64,000 nt of DNA from JAVBNA01 sp031551875 (GCA_031551875.1 JAVBNA010000005.1:1-64000), one strand, 5' to 3'. Counted from the stretch's first letter, positions 16,523-26,135 are shown. The notes: a model not told the origin generated them from the sequence alone. Numbers and translations: made by a program.

Positions 16523-18070
16523 CTATGAATACACGTTCTCAATTTCTAAGAACACGTCCGAAAGCTCCTCCACAAGATCTGTGGGCAGCATGGCATGCTG
16601 GGACAGACGCTGCGTCGCGCGATCCCCCGCTTTGCCGTGCAGGTATACGCCGCACACCGCCGCCATTTCGGGCGGCAAACCCTGCCCAATCAGCGACACG
16701 ATCATACCGCTCAGCACATCCCCGCTTCCGCCGGTGGCCATACCAGGGTTGCCTGTGGTATTGAGATAGGCCATGCCGTCCGGCTGTGCTACGACTGTCC
16801 CCTCACCCTTGAGCACCACAATCACGTCCGCTTTTTTCGCAAGCGTCCGTGCAGCGCCGATGCGGTCGCCCTGAACCTCGGCAACCATCTGCCCGGTCAG
16901 GCGAGCCATTTCGCCTGGATGGGGGGTCAGGATCATGGGAGCTTTCCCGGTCCTCTCTTTATATATACTGTCACGCAGGCAATTTATACCATCCGCGTCA
17001 ACCACAAGCGGAATTTTTGCTTTGTCCGCAAGTCCCTTCACCAGCACCTCCGTATCCTCGCTTCGCCCCATACCGGGTCCGATCAGGCAGGCTGTCGAGC
17101 GTTCGGTCAGCGCAAGCAGCGGCTCAAGCGCACTGCGGGCAATGCCGCCCCCTTCATGACAGGGCAGCGGAGCAAACACCGGCTCGGTCAGCGAGGCCGC
17201 CAGCGCTCCGAGGTAAATGCAGTCGGGCACCGCCATCTGCACAACGCCCGCGCCGCTGCGCAGTGCGCCCAGTGCCGCGAGCTTCGCCGCGCCCGCCATG
17301 CCGGTGCTGCCGCACACGAGCAGGGGACGTCCGAAAGTGCCCTTGTTGGCTTCCCATGCACGGGGCGAGAACTGCTCCTGCACAAAGCCGGGATCAACCT
17401 CATAGAGTCTGGCCTGCTCCGCGTCCAGCACCTTTTTGGGAATTCCGATCGAAAGGTTTTCCACCACGCCGCATTTTTCTTTGGAGGGGCGTAGTACGTG
17501 GGCGGGCTTGAGCGCAATAAAGCTCAGGGTATAATCTGCCGTGAAGCAGCCCCCAGCCACCGCACCGCTGTCACATTCCACCCCGCTGGGCAAATCAATG
17601 GCAATGCGCACCGCACGGCTTTTGTTGACCACCTCAAACAGTTCGATCAACTCCCTGGACAGCTCGCCGCGGAAGCCGATACCGTGCACCGCATCCACCA
17701 CCACTTCAGCGGCAATGATGGCATTCTCCCATTGGCTCTGCTTGTCAGAGGTGTTTAAAAAGGATGTCATTTTGTTGCGGGCGCGGGTATACATCTGTTT
17801 CGCGTTTTCGGCCTGCGGGTCGCCCTCGGCCAGAATAACGGTGACCTCGGCGCCCGCATCGTGCAGCTTGCGCGCGACCACAAGGCCGTCGCCGCCGTTG
17901 TTGCCCTTGCCGCACAGTACCACAATCCGGGCGTCGGGCACGGGGTAGCTGTCCACAAGGCGTTTGGCGGCCGCCGCCCCAGCGTTCTCCATCATGCGCA
18001 GGTATTCGAGGCCCTTAGCCGCCGCGTTTTTCTCAATGGAGCGGATCTGCTCACAGGTCAACACTCTCAT
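16523..18070 (-). CDS. nnr: Bifunctional NAD(P)H-hydrate epimerase / ADP-dependent NAD(P)H-hydrate dehydratase
   Basis: A 515-residue repair enzyme. The N-terminal YjeF domain (1-210; GKGNNGGDGLVVARKL) epimerises damaged NAD(P)HX. The C-terminal ribokinase-like domain (about 225-505; GPGMGRSEDT, ILTPHPGEMARL, GNPGMATGGSGDVL) removes water using ADP. It overlaps the 3' end of acpS by 20 bp, the usual partner order in Firmicutes. Confidence 0.95.
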   Translation of the reverse strand: MRVLTCEQIRSIEKNAAAKGLEYLRMMENAGAAAAKRLVDSYPVPDARIVVLCGKGNNGGDGLVVARKLHDAGAEVTVILAEGDPQAENAKQMYTRARNKMTSFLNTSDKQSQWENAIIAAEVVVDAVHGIGFRGELSRELIELFEVVNKSRAVRIAIDLPSGVECDSGAVAGGCFTADYTLSFIALKPAHVLRPSKEKCGVVENLSIGIPKKVLDAEQARLYEVDPGFVQEQFSPRAWEANKGTFGRPLLVCGSTGMAGAAKLAALGALRSGAGVVQMAVPDCIYLGALAASLTEPVFAPLPCHEGGGIARSALEPLLALTERSTACLIGPGMGRSEDTEVLVKGLADKAKIPLVVDADGINCLRDSIYKERTGKAPMILTPHPGEMARLTGQMVAEVQGDRIGAARTLAKKADVIVVLKGEGTVVAQPDGMAYLNTTGNPGMATGGSGDVLSGMIVSLIGQGLPPEMAAVCGVYLHGKAGDRATQRLSQHAMLPTDLVEELSDVFLEIENVYS

Positions 18071-18452
18071 GGCACTCTTCCTTTTTATTCATTTCTCCGA
18101 CTACGACCGCCGACGCATATTCGCGCGTGTGGGTCACGCTGACCGCGAACCGTGCGCCGGCGCGCTGTACAAGACGCGCCGCCCCTCCGGTAAAATGCAG
18201 GTAGGGCGCGCCGTTCTCCCGACGCAGCAGCTCTACCTCATGTATCGCAAAACCGCGTATCCCTGTGCCAATCGCCTTGGAAAACGCCTCTTTGGCGCAG
18301 AAGCTTGCCGCCACGCTCTGTGGCGGGAATTCCCTCTTCTCAAGCTGTGCATATTCGGTCTCCCCAAGGATCCGCCGCAAAAAGCGGGGGCTTTTGCGCA
18401 TCGCCCGCTCGATCCGGCGGATCTCAACGAGATCATTTCCCACCAAAAGCAT
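18051..18452 (-). CDS. acpS: Holo-[acyl-carrier-protein] synthase
   Basis: A 133-residue 4'-phosphopantetheinyl transferase that converts apo-ACP to holo-ACP with coenzyme A. The magnesium-binding GNDLVEIRRIE is near residue 5, and the second motif FCAKEAFSKAIGTGI near 51. The C-terminus runs on for about 15 residues past the usual end (EMNKKEECHESVDL) and overlaps nnr. It also overlaps the upstream gene by 20 bp, so the three are translationally coupled. Confidence 0.94.
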   Translation of the reverse strand: MLLVGNDLVEIRRIERAMRKSPRFLRRILGETEYAQLEKREFPPQSVAASFCAKEAFSKAIGTGIRGFAIHEVELLRRENGAPYLHFTGGAARLVQRAGARFAVSVTHTREYASAVVVGEMNKKEECHESVDL

Positions 18453-18969
18453 CGCTTTCCACCTGTCTTTTTAGATAAGGCCGGATGGCATTGAGTACAT
18501 GCTCGTCCGGCGAAAAAACCAAAAGGGTCTGGCCGGCTTCCTCCGGGAACAGCGCATACCAGGCGTCCCCGTTGATTTCGGGGGCGGCGCACATCAGCGT
18601 TCTGACTTTGGTGCGATCCTTAAAAGCGGCAGGGTCATAGACGCCCATTTCCTCAAAGGTGCGGGTGTCCACCTCCGCCAACCGCTTGCGGCTGCGCGGC
18701 GATGCAAAAATATCAATCGTGATCACACCGTTGACCACGCTGTATTCCAGCGTGCGGCCAAGGCTTTTGAACAGGTAGATCGCACCGGTTGCGCAGGTAA
18801 TGATGATAACCGTGGAATAGAGGTTTGCCAGGTCTCCCAGGCCGAGCTGTTCCATCGCGATCATCACCGCCAGAGGCACCAGAAGCGCCGCCGCGATGAT
18901 CAAAACTACCTTAATGTAGTCAAAATTGTCCATTCTTTTTTTGACGGTTTGTTCCACAAAAACATCCAT
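18433..18969 (-). CDS. Hypothetical membrane protein
   Basis: A 178-residue protein with two membrane segments (about 19-40 and 50-70) after a short N-terminus MDVFVEQTVKK, and a soluble domain of about 110 residues. The N-terminus resembles a conserved clostridial family of unknown function (possibly the one called DUF6106), but I am not sure. It is the first gene of the acpS operon. No catalytic motif is visible. Confidence 0.75.
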   Translation of the reverse strand: MDVFVEQTVKKRMDNFDYIKVVLIIAAALLVPLAVMIAMEQLGLGDLANLYSTVIIITCATGAIYLFKSLGRTLEYSVVNGVITIDIFASPRSRKRLAEVDTRTFEEMGVYDPAAFKDRTKVRTLMCAAPEINGDAWYALFPEEAGQTLLVFSPDEHVLNAIRPYLKRQVESDAFGGK

Positions 18970-19061
18970 GCTGTATCTGTCGTCCTTTCACGGTTTGCTG
19001 TGCTCATTGTACCATACTTGCCTCTTCATTACAATTAAAAAATCGGTTAACAATATATAGA

Positions 19062-19092
19062 GAAACGCCCCGGAACTAAAAGTTCCGGGGCG
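19062..19092 (-). terminator. Terminator after the zinc-ribbon gene
   Basis: A 12-bp perfect stem (cgccccggaact / agttccggggcg) with an AAA loop; on the minus strand it is followed by TTTCTC. Confidence 0.75.
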
Positions 19093-19117
19093 CCGAAGCA
19101 CATATGGATCTGCCGAT

Positions 19118-19396
19118 CTATATTTCTTCCTTCTGCTTTGCGAAACACTCGCTGCAATACACCGGGCGATCCTCACGGGGTTTGAAGGGGACCTTGGCTT
19201 CCTGGCCGCAATCGGCACAGATCGCCACGAACATCTCACGGTCCGGCTTCGCCGCGTTCTTTCTCGCATCACGGCAGATTTTGCAGCGCTGCGGCTCGTT
19301 TACGAAACCTTTGGCATCGTAAAACTCTTGTTCTCCGGCAGTAAAAACAAATTCGCCGCCACATTCCTTGCAGATGAGAGTCTTGTCTTCGAACAT
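19118..19396 (-). CDS. Zinc-ribbon domain protein
   Basis: A 92-residue protein with four Cys pairs: CKEC (residue 9), CKIC (38), CADC (60) and CSEC (80). This suggests two zinc sites or one compound site. The first half (KTLICKECGGEFVFTAGEQ, FYDAKGFVNEPQRC) matches a widespread clostridial zinc-ribbon family; the second half resembles the CxxC ribbon that often follows it. Function unknown, probably nucleic-acid or protein binding. ATG 19396 was chosen because the domain starts there. Confidence 0.85.
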   Translation of the reverse strand: MFEDKTLICKECGGEFVFTAGEQEFYDAKGFVNEPQRCKICRDARKNAAKPDREMFVAICADCGQEAKVPFKPREDRPVYCSECFAKQKEEI

Positions 19397-19432
19397 ACTG
19401 TTTACCTCGCTTTGCTTAGCTAAAAATTTTTT

Positions 19433-19498
19433 TGCCCTTGGACGGGTTCGCACCGTCTCCTTTGATCATCACAACGCTCTACTTTAAGCTACCTGGGC
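19433..19498 (-). other. Structured leader with tRNA-like arms (not a confident tRNA)
   Basis: In the 160-bp gap between sigH and the zinc-ribbon gene, the minus strand can fold with an outer pairing GCCC/GGGC, a four-base D-arm-like hairpin (GCTT...GAGC) and a hairpin of exact T-arm size (GACGG, loop TGCGAAC, CCGTC). The total is only 66 nt, two acceptor pairs mismatch and the anticodon stem is poor. It may be a tRNA remnant or a structured mRNA leader. Confidence 0.3.
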
Positions 19499-19557
19499 AT
19501 ATCATTACGGCAAAAGCCGTACTGTCCGTTTGTTGATTCCCATGACGCGCCTGCCCT

Positions 19558-20157
19558 TCACAGCTTGCGACGAATGCGCTGAAACGCATTGTCCACCGAT
19601 TTTACGGATTTTTCAAGCGCTGCGGCAATTTCCGAATAGGTCATCCCGCGCAAATAAAGGGTAAACACATTGTACTCCATGTCCGAAAGCGATCCACGAA
19701 TGCCTGCCATAAGGGTTTCGATTCGTTCGCGCTCAATGAGCGCCGCTTCAGGATCAATGATGGTATGTTGGGGGACGTCCTTCATGAGGATGTCCAAATC
19801 GTCATCCCCGCTCAGGGAGATGAAGCTGTTTAAAGGGATATGCTTCTGTCCGGCCGACCTCTTGTACAGGGACAGCATCCTGTTTTCCATGCACCTCGAC
19901 GCATAGTATGCGAAGGAAGCGCCTCCGTCCACCCGGTAGGTATGCACGGCGCTCAAAAAACCTATGGTGCCTTCCTGCATGAAATCCCGCTGATCCTGCC
20001 CAAGCCCGACATGGCGGAATCTGGCGGCCTTCAGCTCAATGACCTTCTCATAACGTAGAAACAACGCCGCGAACGCGTGCTCATCCCCTTCAGCTGCTTC
20101 AAGCACAAGCTGCTCGTCGCTTACCTCAGGTACGATTTCGGGTTGCCTCTTGTCCAT
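19558..20157 (-). CDS. sigH: RNA polymerase sigma factor SigH (sporulation/transition-phase sigma)
   Basis: A 199-residue sigma-70 family protein of the SigH (Spo0H) subgroup. Region 2 contains DFMQEGTIGFLSAVHTYR, and QKHIPLNSFISL is close to the same stretch in B. subtilis SigH. Region 4 ends GMTYSEIAAALEKSVKSVDN near the C-terminus. SigH directs early sporulation and competence genes. Its own promoter is not obvious in the AT-rich 200 bp upstream. Confidence 0.9.
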   Translation of the reverse strand: MDKRQPEIVPEVSDEQLVLEAAEGDEHAFAALFLRYEKVIELKAARFRHVGLGQDQRDFMQEGTIGFLSAVHTYRVDGGASFAYYASRCMENRMLSLYKRSAGQKHIPLNSFISLSGDDDLDILMKDVPQHTIIDPEAALIERERIETLMAGIRGSLSDMEYNVFTLYLRGMTYSEIAAALEKSVKSVDNAFQRIRRKL

Positions 20158-20331
20158 TGGTGTACCGCCTTGTAGTGCACTTTACGCATATCGATAATAT
20201 TGTAAATGATTTTATGTGTTTTGTCAATGTTTTTTTATTTTAAAATAGCACACTACTGATTTTTTGTAAAATCCTCCATGAATTTCCTGATTTTTTCAGG
20301 GAATTTCCGGTTTTTTCCTAAGAAATATACG

Positions 20332-20366
20332 AAAACGCCCGTATACCGATTGCGGCACACGGGCGT
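20332..20366 (-). terminator. Terminator after glgA
   Basis: ACGCCCGT and ACGGGCGT form an 8-bp outer stem around a partly paired 16-base loop; on the minus strand TTTTC follows. It ends the glgBCDA operon. Confidence 0.7.
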
Positions 20367-20384
20367 CGTGCTTTCAAATGAGAC

Positions 20385-21806
20385 TTATTTGAGCATGGAC
20401 CGGTACAGCTTAATGTATTCATTGGCCGATTTGCCCCAGCTGTTGTCACAGGTCATCGCACGGTGCATGAGCACATGCCAGCCGTCCTTCTGCCAGTATC
20501 CGGCAATTGCGCGGCGCACCGCGCCCAGCATATCGTCCGCGTCGTAATTTTTAAAGGTAAACCCGTTTCCGTTTCCGTCGCCGCTGTCCTGAATGGAGTC
20601 CTTGAGGCCGCCGGTCTCGCGCACGATCGGAATCGTACCGTAGCGCAGGGCGATCATCTGTGACAGGCCGCAGGGCTCACTCTTGCTTGGCATCAGGAAG
20701 AGGTCTGCGCCGGCGTAAATCTTCCGGGAGAGCTCGTGCACAAAACCATGGCAGAACACGAGCCGTCCGGGATAGCGTTTTTGCATCTCACTGAAGAAGG
20801 TTTCGTACTCCCAGTCGCCCGAGCCGAGAATGACAAACTGTACGCGCTCCTCGTTCATGATGCGTTCGATCGCGCTGCGCACGATGTCCAGCCCCTTGTG
20901 CGCCACTAAGCGGGTCACCATGCCCAGTACGGGCGTTTCGGCGTCCAGTTCAAGCCCCAGACGCTCCTGAAGCGCCTTTTTGTTGGCCGCCTTGCCCCCC
21001 ATGTCGTCGGGATTGTAGTTAAAGTAAATCTGCTGGTCGGTCGCGGGGTTGTACCCGTCGGCGTCAATGCCGTTGAGGATGCCCGACAGCTTCCAGCGCC
21101 GCTCGGCCAGAATAGGGTCAAGGCCGTGGGAGAACCACGGATCCAGGATCTCCTGCGCGTAGGTCGGGCTGACCGTGGTCACGCGGTTGGCGGTCTCAAT
21201 CGCACCCTTCATCAGATTGACGCACCCGTCAAACTCCACCAGCCTGCTTTGCGCCTCGGGGACGCCGAACACGTCCTCCATGATCTCCAACCCATACTTG
21301 CCCTGGTACTGGATGTTATGGATGGTGAATACGGTTTTTATGTCACTGTACCATTCGTTCTGGCTGTAATACAGGCTGTAGAAGATGGGGACAAGCGCCG
21401 CCTGCCAGTCGTTGGCGTGGATGATGTCCGGTTTAAAATCTACGTGGGGCAGCATCTCCAGCGCCGCGCGGGAGAAGAAGGCGAAGCGCTCGGCGTCGTC
21501 ATAGTGCCCGTACAGATCCTTGCGCTTAAAGTAATACTGATTGTCGAGCAGATAATAGATCACACCGTTGTGGCGCGCCTCGAAGATCCCGCAATACTGC
21601 CGCCGCCACGAAACCGGCACTGAAAGGCTCGTGACAAAGCGCATATTCTCGCGCAGGTGCGCGGGACAGTCGTCATACAGGGGCATCACAATGCGGCAGC
21701 CGATCAGCCGCTGCCGGAGCGCCTGGGGCAGCGAACCCGCCACCTCAGCAAGCCCACCCGACGCGGCAAAGGGAAGCGCCTCACTGGCTACATACAAAAC
21801 TCTCAT
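20385..21806 (-). CDS. glgA: Glycogen synthase (ADP-glucose, GT5)
   Basis: A 473-residue glycosyltransferase of family GT5 that extends alpha-1,4-glucan with ADP-glucose. The N-terminus MRVLYVASEALPFAASGGLAEV is typical of this order; the usual Lys of the KxGGL motif is Ser here. The C-terminal half holds the donor-site segment KSEPCGLSQMIALRYG followed by RETGGLKDS. Last gene of glgB-glgC-glgD-glgA, 11 bp after glgD. Confidence 0.95.
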   Translation of the reverse strand: MRVLYVASEALPFAASGGLAEVAGSLPQALRQRLIGCRIVMPLYDDCPAHLRENMRFVTSLSVPVSWRRQYCGIFEARHNGVIYYLLDNQYYFKRKDLYGHYDDAERFAFFSRAALEMLPHVDFKPDIIHANDWQAALVPIFYSLYYSQNEWYSDIKTVFTIHNIQYQGKYGLEIMEDVFGVPEAQSRLVEFDGCVNLMKGAIETANRVTTVSPTYAQEILDPWFSHGLDPILAERRWKLSGILNGIDADGYNPATDQQIYFNYNPDDMGGKAANKKALQERLGLELDAETPVLGMVTRLVAHKGLDIVRSAIERIMNEERVQFVILGSGDWEYETFFSEMQKRYPGRLVFCHGFVHELSRKIYAGADLFLMPSKSEPCGLSQMIALRYGTIPIVRETGGLKDSIQDSGDGNGNGFTFKNYDADDMLGAVRRAIAGYWQKDGWHVLMHRAMTCDNSWGKSANEYIKLYRSMLK

Positions 21807-21817
21807 TGAAAAACCTC

Positions 21818-22933
21818 CTATACAATGCTTCTTTTGCTGATAAAGACCGGGTAGGAGGAATAGCCTGACACACTGCGGTCATGTTTGATCACCACGTTTT
21901 TGTCCGTGATGACATAGGACAGCGCGGCGTTGTCCCCCACCTGCGTATCCTGCATCAGGATACAGTTTGAGACCTTGACATTTTTGCCGATGTGCACGCC
22001 GCGGAAGAGAACGCTGTTTTCCACCTCGCCCTCAATCACACAGCCGTCGGCGATGAGCGTGTTGCTGACATGGGAACCAAGCCCATAGCGGGCGGGCATG
22101 TCGTCGCGCACCTTGGTATAGATGGGCTTGGCGTCGCGGAAAAGCTCCCTGCGCACGCCGCTCTGAAGCAGGCTCATATTAGCCGCAAAGTAGTCGTTCA
22201 CGGTGCTGATCACGCCCGTAAAGGTTTTGATCTCGTGTCCCACGAGCGAAAAGCGTCCGATGTTCTGCTGGAGGATATCGCGCTCAAAGCTCAGCTGGTT
22301 GCGGCTGTAAGCGTCGGAGACGATCTTCATCAGAAACTCCCGCTTCATCATCCACATCCGTAGGCCGTAGGCGCACTCGCCCTCCTGCACCGGGTTGAAA
22401 AGAATCTCATGGATGTTCTCCTGTTCATCCATTTTGAACACAAGCGAATCGTCCATTTTCTCGGGCAGCACGCCCCGCTTATAGGGCATGGATACGTCGG
22501 CACCCGACGAAATATGTTTGGCAAACCAGGCCTGGATGTCGATGTTGCACACGACGTCACAGTCGGTCAGAAGCACATATTCCTCCTTACAGTGCTTGAG
22601 AAAGCCGCTGATGCCCGAAAGCGCCTCGACGCGGCTTTTGTACAGGGCGTTGCCCCGGCCGAAGGGCGGCAGGATGAAAAGCCCCTGCCGTTTGCGGGAC
22701 AGATCCCACGCCTTGCCCGAGCCCAGGTGATCCATCAGCGACTGGTAATTGCTCTTCGTGATGACGCCCACCTTGGTGATGCCCGAATTGACCATATTGG
22801 AAAGCTGAAAGTCGATCAGGCGGTAGCGTGCGCCGAAGGGAACTGAGCCCATCGTGCGCGTATCTGTCAGCTCCCGTACCATTTCATCGTGCATATTGGA
22901 AAATATAATCCCCACAATGTTATTGCCGCGCAT
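21818..22933 (-). CDS. glgD: GlgD, regulatory/non-catalytic glucose-1-phosphate adenylyltransferase subunit
   Basis: A 371-residue homologue of GlgC that replaces part of the catalytic N-terminal motif (here GIIFSNMHDEM instead of the GGxGxRL signature). The central nucleotidyltransferase fold and the C-terminal left-handed helix region (VIEGEVENSVLFRGVHIG) remain. In Firmicutes GlgD forms a complex with GlgC and alters its activity. Its ATG overlaps the glgC stop by one base, so translation is coupled. Confidence 0.94.
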   Translation of the reverse strand: MRGNNIVGIIFSNMHDEMVRELTDTRTMGSVPFGARYRLIDFQLSNMVNSGITKVGVITKSNYQSLMDHLGSGKAWDLSRKRQGLFILPPFGRGNALYKSRVEALSGISGFLKHCKEEYVLLTDCDVVCNIDIQAWFAKHISSGADVSMPYKRGVLPEKMDDSLVFKMDEQENIHEILFNPVQEGECAYGLRMWMMKREFLMKIVSDAYSRNQLSFERDILQQNIGRFSLVGHEIKTFTGVISTVNDYFAANMSLLQSGVRRELFRDAKPIYTKVRDDMPARYGLGSHVSNTLIADGCVIEGEVENSVLFRGVHIGKNVKVSNCILMQDTQVGDNAALSYVITDKNVVIKHDRSVSGYSSYPVFISKRSIV

Positions 22934-24150
22934 TACACCTTCACCTCCGCGATATCCTCATAAATCATGGCCTTGGGCGCAACCTTGACGCCCGGCCCAA
23001 TGGTCAGCTTGTCGCCCACCACCGCGACGCCCCACTGGTCGCGTTCGGTCATATGTTCCGGGCGCTCGCCGACACTGGCGCCCTCTCCGATCACGGCATT
23101 TTCCGAAACAATGGCATACTGCACCGTCGCGCCGCGCTTGATCACCGTGCCGGGCATGATGATCGAGTCGCGCACGGTGGCTCCCTCCTCCACCGTCACA
23201 CCGGGGAAGAGCACCGAGAAATCCACGTCGCCGTAAACCTCACACCCCTCCGAGATCAGGGAGTTCTGGACGACGGCGCCCCCAGAGATATAGTGCGGGG
23301 GCTTGATCGGATTTTTGGAATAGATGCGCCAGGCCGGATCGCTGAGATCCAACTCCACCTTGGGGTTGAGCAGATCCATGTTGGCTTCCCACAGGCTGTC
23401 GATCGTGCCGACGTCCTTCCAGTAGCCTTCGAACTGGTAAGCAAACATGCGGTTGCCCTCTTCGAGCATTTTGGGCAGGATGTCCTTACCGAAGTCATTT
23501 GAAGAATCGGTGTTGGCCTCATCCTCAACCAGATATTTCCTCAGCACCGGCCAGCTGAAGATATAGATTCCCATAGAGGCCTGGTTTGATTTGGGTTGTT
23601 CCGGTTTCTCGTCAAATTCATAGATCGAGCTGTCAGGGTTTGTGTTGAGGATGCCGAAGCGCGACGCCTCCTCCATGGGCACCTCAATCACCGCGATCGT
23701 GCAGTCGGCGTTCTTTTCCTTGTGCGCCGCGAGCATGCTTGAGTAATCCATCTTGTAGATGTGGTCGCCCGAAAGGATGATGACGTAATCGGGGTCATAG
23801 CGCTCCATAAAATGGATGTTCTGATAGATGGCGTTGGCCGTGCCCTTGTACCAGTTGCCGCCCTGACTGCCCTGATAGGGCGGCAGCACGTGAACGCCCT
23901 CGTTCATGCTGTCCAGATCCCAGGGCTGCCCGTTTCCGATGTAGTCGTTGAGCACGAGCGGCTGGTACTGGGTGAGCACACCCACCGTCTCGATGCCCGA
24001 ATTGACACAGTTGGAAAGCGGGAAGTCGATGATGCGGTATTTTCCGCCGTAGGGCACCGCCGGCTTGGCCAGATATTTGGTCAGGACGCCCAGGCGGCTT
24101 CCCTGCCCACCGGCCAAAAGCATCGCAATACATTCCTGTTTTGGATTCAT
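22933..24150 (-). CDS. glgC: Glucose-1-phosphate adenylyltransferase, catalytic subunit
   Basis: A 405-residue ADP-glucose pyrophosphorylase, the committed step of bacterial glycogen synthesis. LLAGGQGSRLGVLTKYLAKP near residue 11 is the nucleotide-binding signature, followed by GGKYRIIDFPLSNCVNSGI and LSGDHIYKMDYS. The C-terminal beta-helix (residues about 290-400) is present. It lies 17 bp downstream of glgB and overlaps glgD by one base. Confidence 0.97.
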   Translation of the reverse strand: MNPKQECIAMLLAGGQGSRLGVLTKYLAKPAVPYGGKYRIIDFPLSNCVNSGIETVGVLTQYQPLVLNDYIGNGQPWDLDSMNEGVHVLPPYQGSQGGNWYKGTANAIYQNIHFMERYDPDYVIILSGDHIYKMDYSSMLAAHKEKNADCTIAVIEVPMEEASRFGILNTNPDSSIYEFDEKPEQPKSNQASMGIYIFSWPVLRKYLVEDEANTDSSNDFGKDILPKMLEEGNRMFAYQFEGYWKDVGTIDSLWEANMDLLNPKVELDLSDPAWRIYSKNPIKPPHYISGGAVVQNSLISEGCEVYGDVDFSVLFPGVTVEEGATVRDSIIMPGTVIKRGATVQYAIVSENAVIGEGASVGERPEHMTERDQWGVAVVGDKLTIGPGVKVAPKAMIYEDIAEVKV

Positions 24151-24167
24151 ATGAATCCCTCCCTTTG

Positions 24168-26135
24168 CTAGTTGTTGATCAGAAGCTTCTTTGTCTTTTT
24201 CACCGTTGCCTTCGCTTTTTTGACTTTATCCGCGGACTTATCCTTCACACACTGCAAATACAGCACACTGAGCGGCGGCAGAGTCAGAGACACCGACTGG
24301 GACAGTCCGTGCATCGGTTCCGCCTCTGCGGGAATGTTGAGCCCGTTGGTCACACCCTTGCCACCGAATTGCTTTGCGTCGGTGTTGAACACCTCCGTGT
24401 AAATGCCTTCCTGCGGCACGCCGATGCGGTAGTTCTCACGAAGTACGGGCAGGAAGTTGCACACGCAGAGGAGTTCCTTCCCGTCCTTGTCCTTTCGGCG
24501 GAAGCTGATGACGCTCTGTGTGTAGTCGTCGTTGGCAATCCATTCAAAGCCCTCCCAGGAAAAGTCAATCTCCCACAGAGCTGGGTTTTGCAGATAGAAA
24601 TGGTTGAGCGTTTTGAAGTAGTCGTGGATCTGCTTGTGCTCCTCCAGCCTGAGCAGCTTCCAGTCCAGGCCGGCTTTGAAATCCCATTCCTTAAACTGGC
24701 CGAACTCGCTGCCCATAAACATGAGCTTTTTGCCGGGATGGGCCATCATATAGGCCATGAAGGCGCGCAGGTTCTGGAACTTCTCCTCATAAGTGCCGGG
24801 CATTTTATTGATCAGGGAACCCTTTCCATGCACGACCTCATCATGCGAGACCGGCAGGATATAATTCTCCGAAAACGCGTAGAAGAAGGAAAATGTCAGG
24901 CTGTCATGGTTGTGAGGGCGGAAATAGGGATCGAGTGAAACATAATGGAACATGTCGTTCATCCAGCCCATATTCCACTTGTAGTTGAAGCCCAAGCCGC
25001 CTGAATAGGTGGGCCGGGACACCATGGGCCAGGAGGTGGACTCCTCGGCGATCATCATAACCTCTGGATAGAGGCTAAACACGACCTCGTTGAGCTTGCG
25101 CAGGAAGTCGACCGCCTCCAGGTTTTCCTTGCCGCCGTACCGGTTGGGCGTCCATTCACCGTCATTGCGGCTGTAATCCAGGTAAAGCATCGAGGCCACC
25201 GCGTCCACACGCAGGCCGTCAATGTGGTACTTTTCCATCCAGTATACGGCATTGGAAATCAGGAAGCTGCGCACCTCATTGCGGGCGTAGTCAAACACCA
25301 GCGTGCCCCAGTCCTTGTGCTCGCCCTTTTTCGGGTCGGCATATTCAAAGCAGGGCGTCCCGTCAAAAAGCGCCAGCCCGTGCGCGTCACGCGGAAAATG
25401 CGCCGCCACCCAGTCGAGGATGACGCCGATGCCCGCCTGGTGACACCGGTCAATGAAATGCATGAAGTCCTTGGGCGTGCCATAACGCGAGGTGGGCGCG
25501 AAGTAGCCTGTCACCTGATAGCCCCACGACGCGTCAAAGGGATACTCGGACATGGGCATCAGCTCGATGTGGGTGTACCCCAACTCCTTGACGTAGGGAA
25601 TCAGCTCGTCGGCCAGCTTGTCATAGGAAAAGACATTCTGGTCGGGGTACAGCTTCCAGGAGCCCAGGTGCACCTCATAGATGTTGACCGGGTTTTCATA
25701 GTGCGGCTTGCGGATCTTGTGGTCAAACCACGCTTTGTCTCCCCATTCATAGCCCTCAATCGGGTAATACTTCGAGGCGTTGGACGGCCGGGTTTCACAG
25801 TGAAAGGCAAAGGGGTCACTTTTGAGCACAATTTTCCCGTTTACACCCTCCACGCTGTATTTATAAATCGTATATTCTTCCACATCGGGAACAAACGCTT
25901 CCCAGACCGTGTCGGAAACGCGCGCCATCGGGCACTCCTTATGCGCCCAGTCACAGAAATCGCCCACCACGGAAACCGAACGCGCGTGAGGCGCCCACAC
26001 ACGGAACACCACACCCGCGGCATCGCCGCGCGTTTCGGGATGAGCCCCCATATATTCATAGGCGAGATAATTGCTTCCCTGTTCAAAGAGAACCGCTGAT
26101 TTTCGCGCCTCCAGTACACTCGTTGATTCCTGCAT
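24168..26135 (-). CDS. glgB: 1,4-alpha-glucan branching enzyme
   Basis: A 655-residue GH13 enzyme that makes alpha-1,6 branches in glycogen. An N-terminal CBM48 domain (residues about 20-115; VVFRVWAPHARSVSVVGDF) precedes the catalytic barrel. The catalytic Asp is in DGLRVDAVASMLYLDY, the Glu in MMIAEESTSWP, and the HDEVVHGKGS motif follows. The C-terminus is Lys-rich. ATG 26135 (MQESTSVLEARK) follows AAGGAGG; a start 45 bp upstream is possible but has no site. First gene of the glycogen operon. Confidence 0.96.
   Translation of the reverse strand: MQESTSVLEARKSAVLFEQGSNYLAYEYMGAHPETRGDAAGVVFRVWAPHARSVSVVGDFCDWAHKECPMARVSDTVWEAFVPDVEEYTIYKYSVEGVNGKIVLKSDPFAFHCETRPSNASKYYPIEGYEWGDKAWFDHKIRKPHYENPVNIYEVHLGSWKLYPDQNVFSYDKLADELIPYVKELGYTHIELMPMSEYPFDASWGYQVTGYFAPTSRYGTPKDFMHFIDRCHQAGIGVILDWVAAHFPRDAHGLALFDGTPCFEYADPKKGEHKDWGTLVFDYARNEVRSFLISNAVYWMEKYHIDGLRVDAVASMLYLDYSRNDGEWTPNRYGGKENLEAVDFLRKLNEVVFSLYPEVMMIAEESTSWPMVSRPTYSGGLGFNYKWNMGWMNDMFHYVSLDPYFRPHNHDSLTFSFFYAFSENYILPVSHDEVVHGKGSLINKMPGTYEEKFQNLRAFMAYMMAHPGKKLMFMGSEFGQFKEWDFKAGLDWKLLRLEEHKQIHDYFKTLNHFYLQNPALWEIDFSWEGFEWIANDDYTQSVISFRRKDKDGKELLCVCNFLPVLRENYRIGVPQEGIYTEVFNTDAKQFGGKGVTNGLNIPAEAEPMHGLSQSVSLTLPPLSVLYLQCVKDKSADKVKKAKATVKKTKKLLINN

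Noticed and set aside
19433..19498. A tRNA gene (possible GAT anticodon)
   Set aside because: Only 66 nt, with mismatches in the acceptor and anticodon stems and no variable loop; kept only as a structured element.
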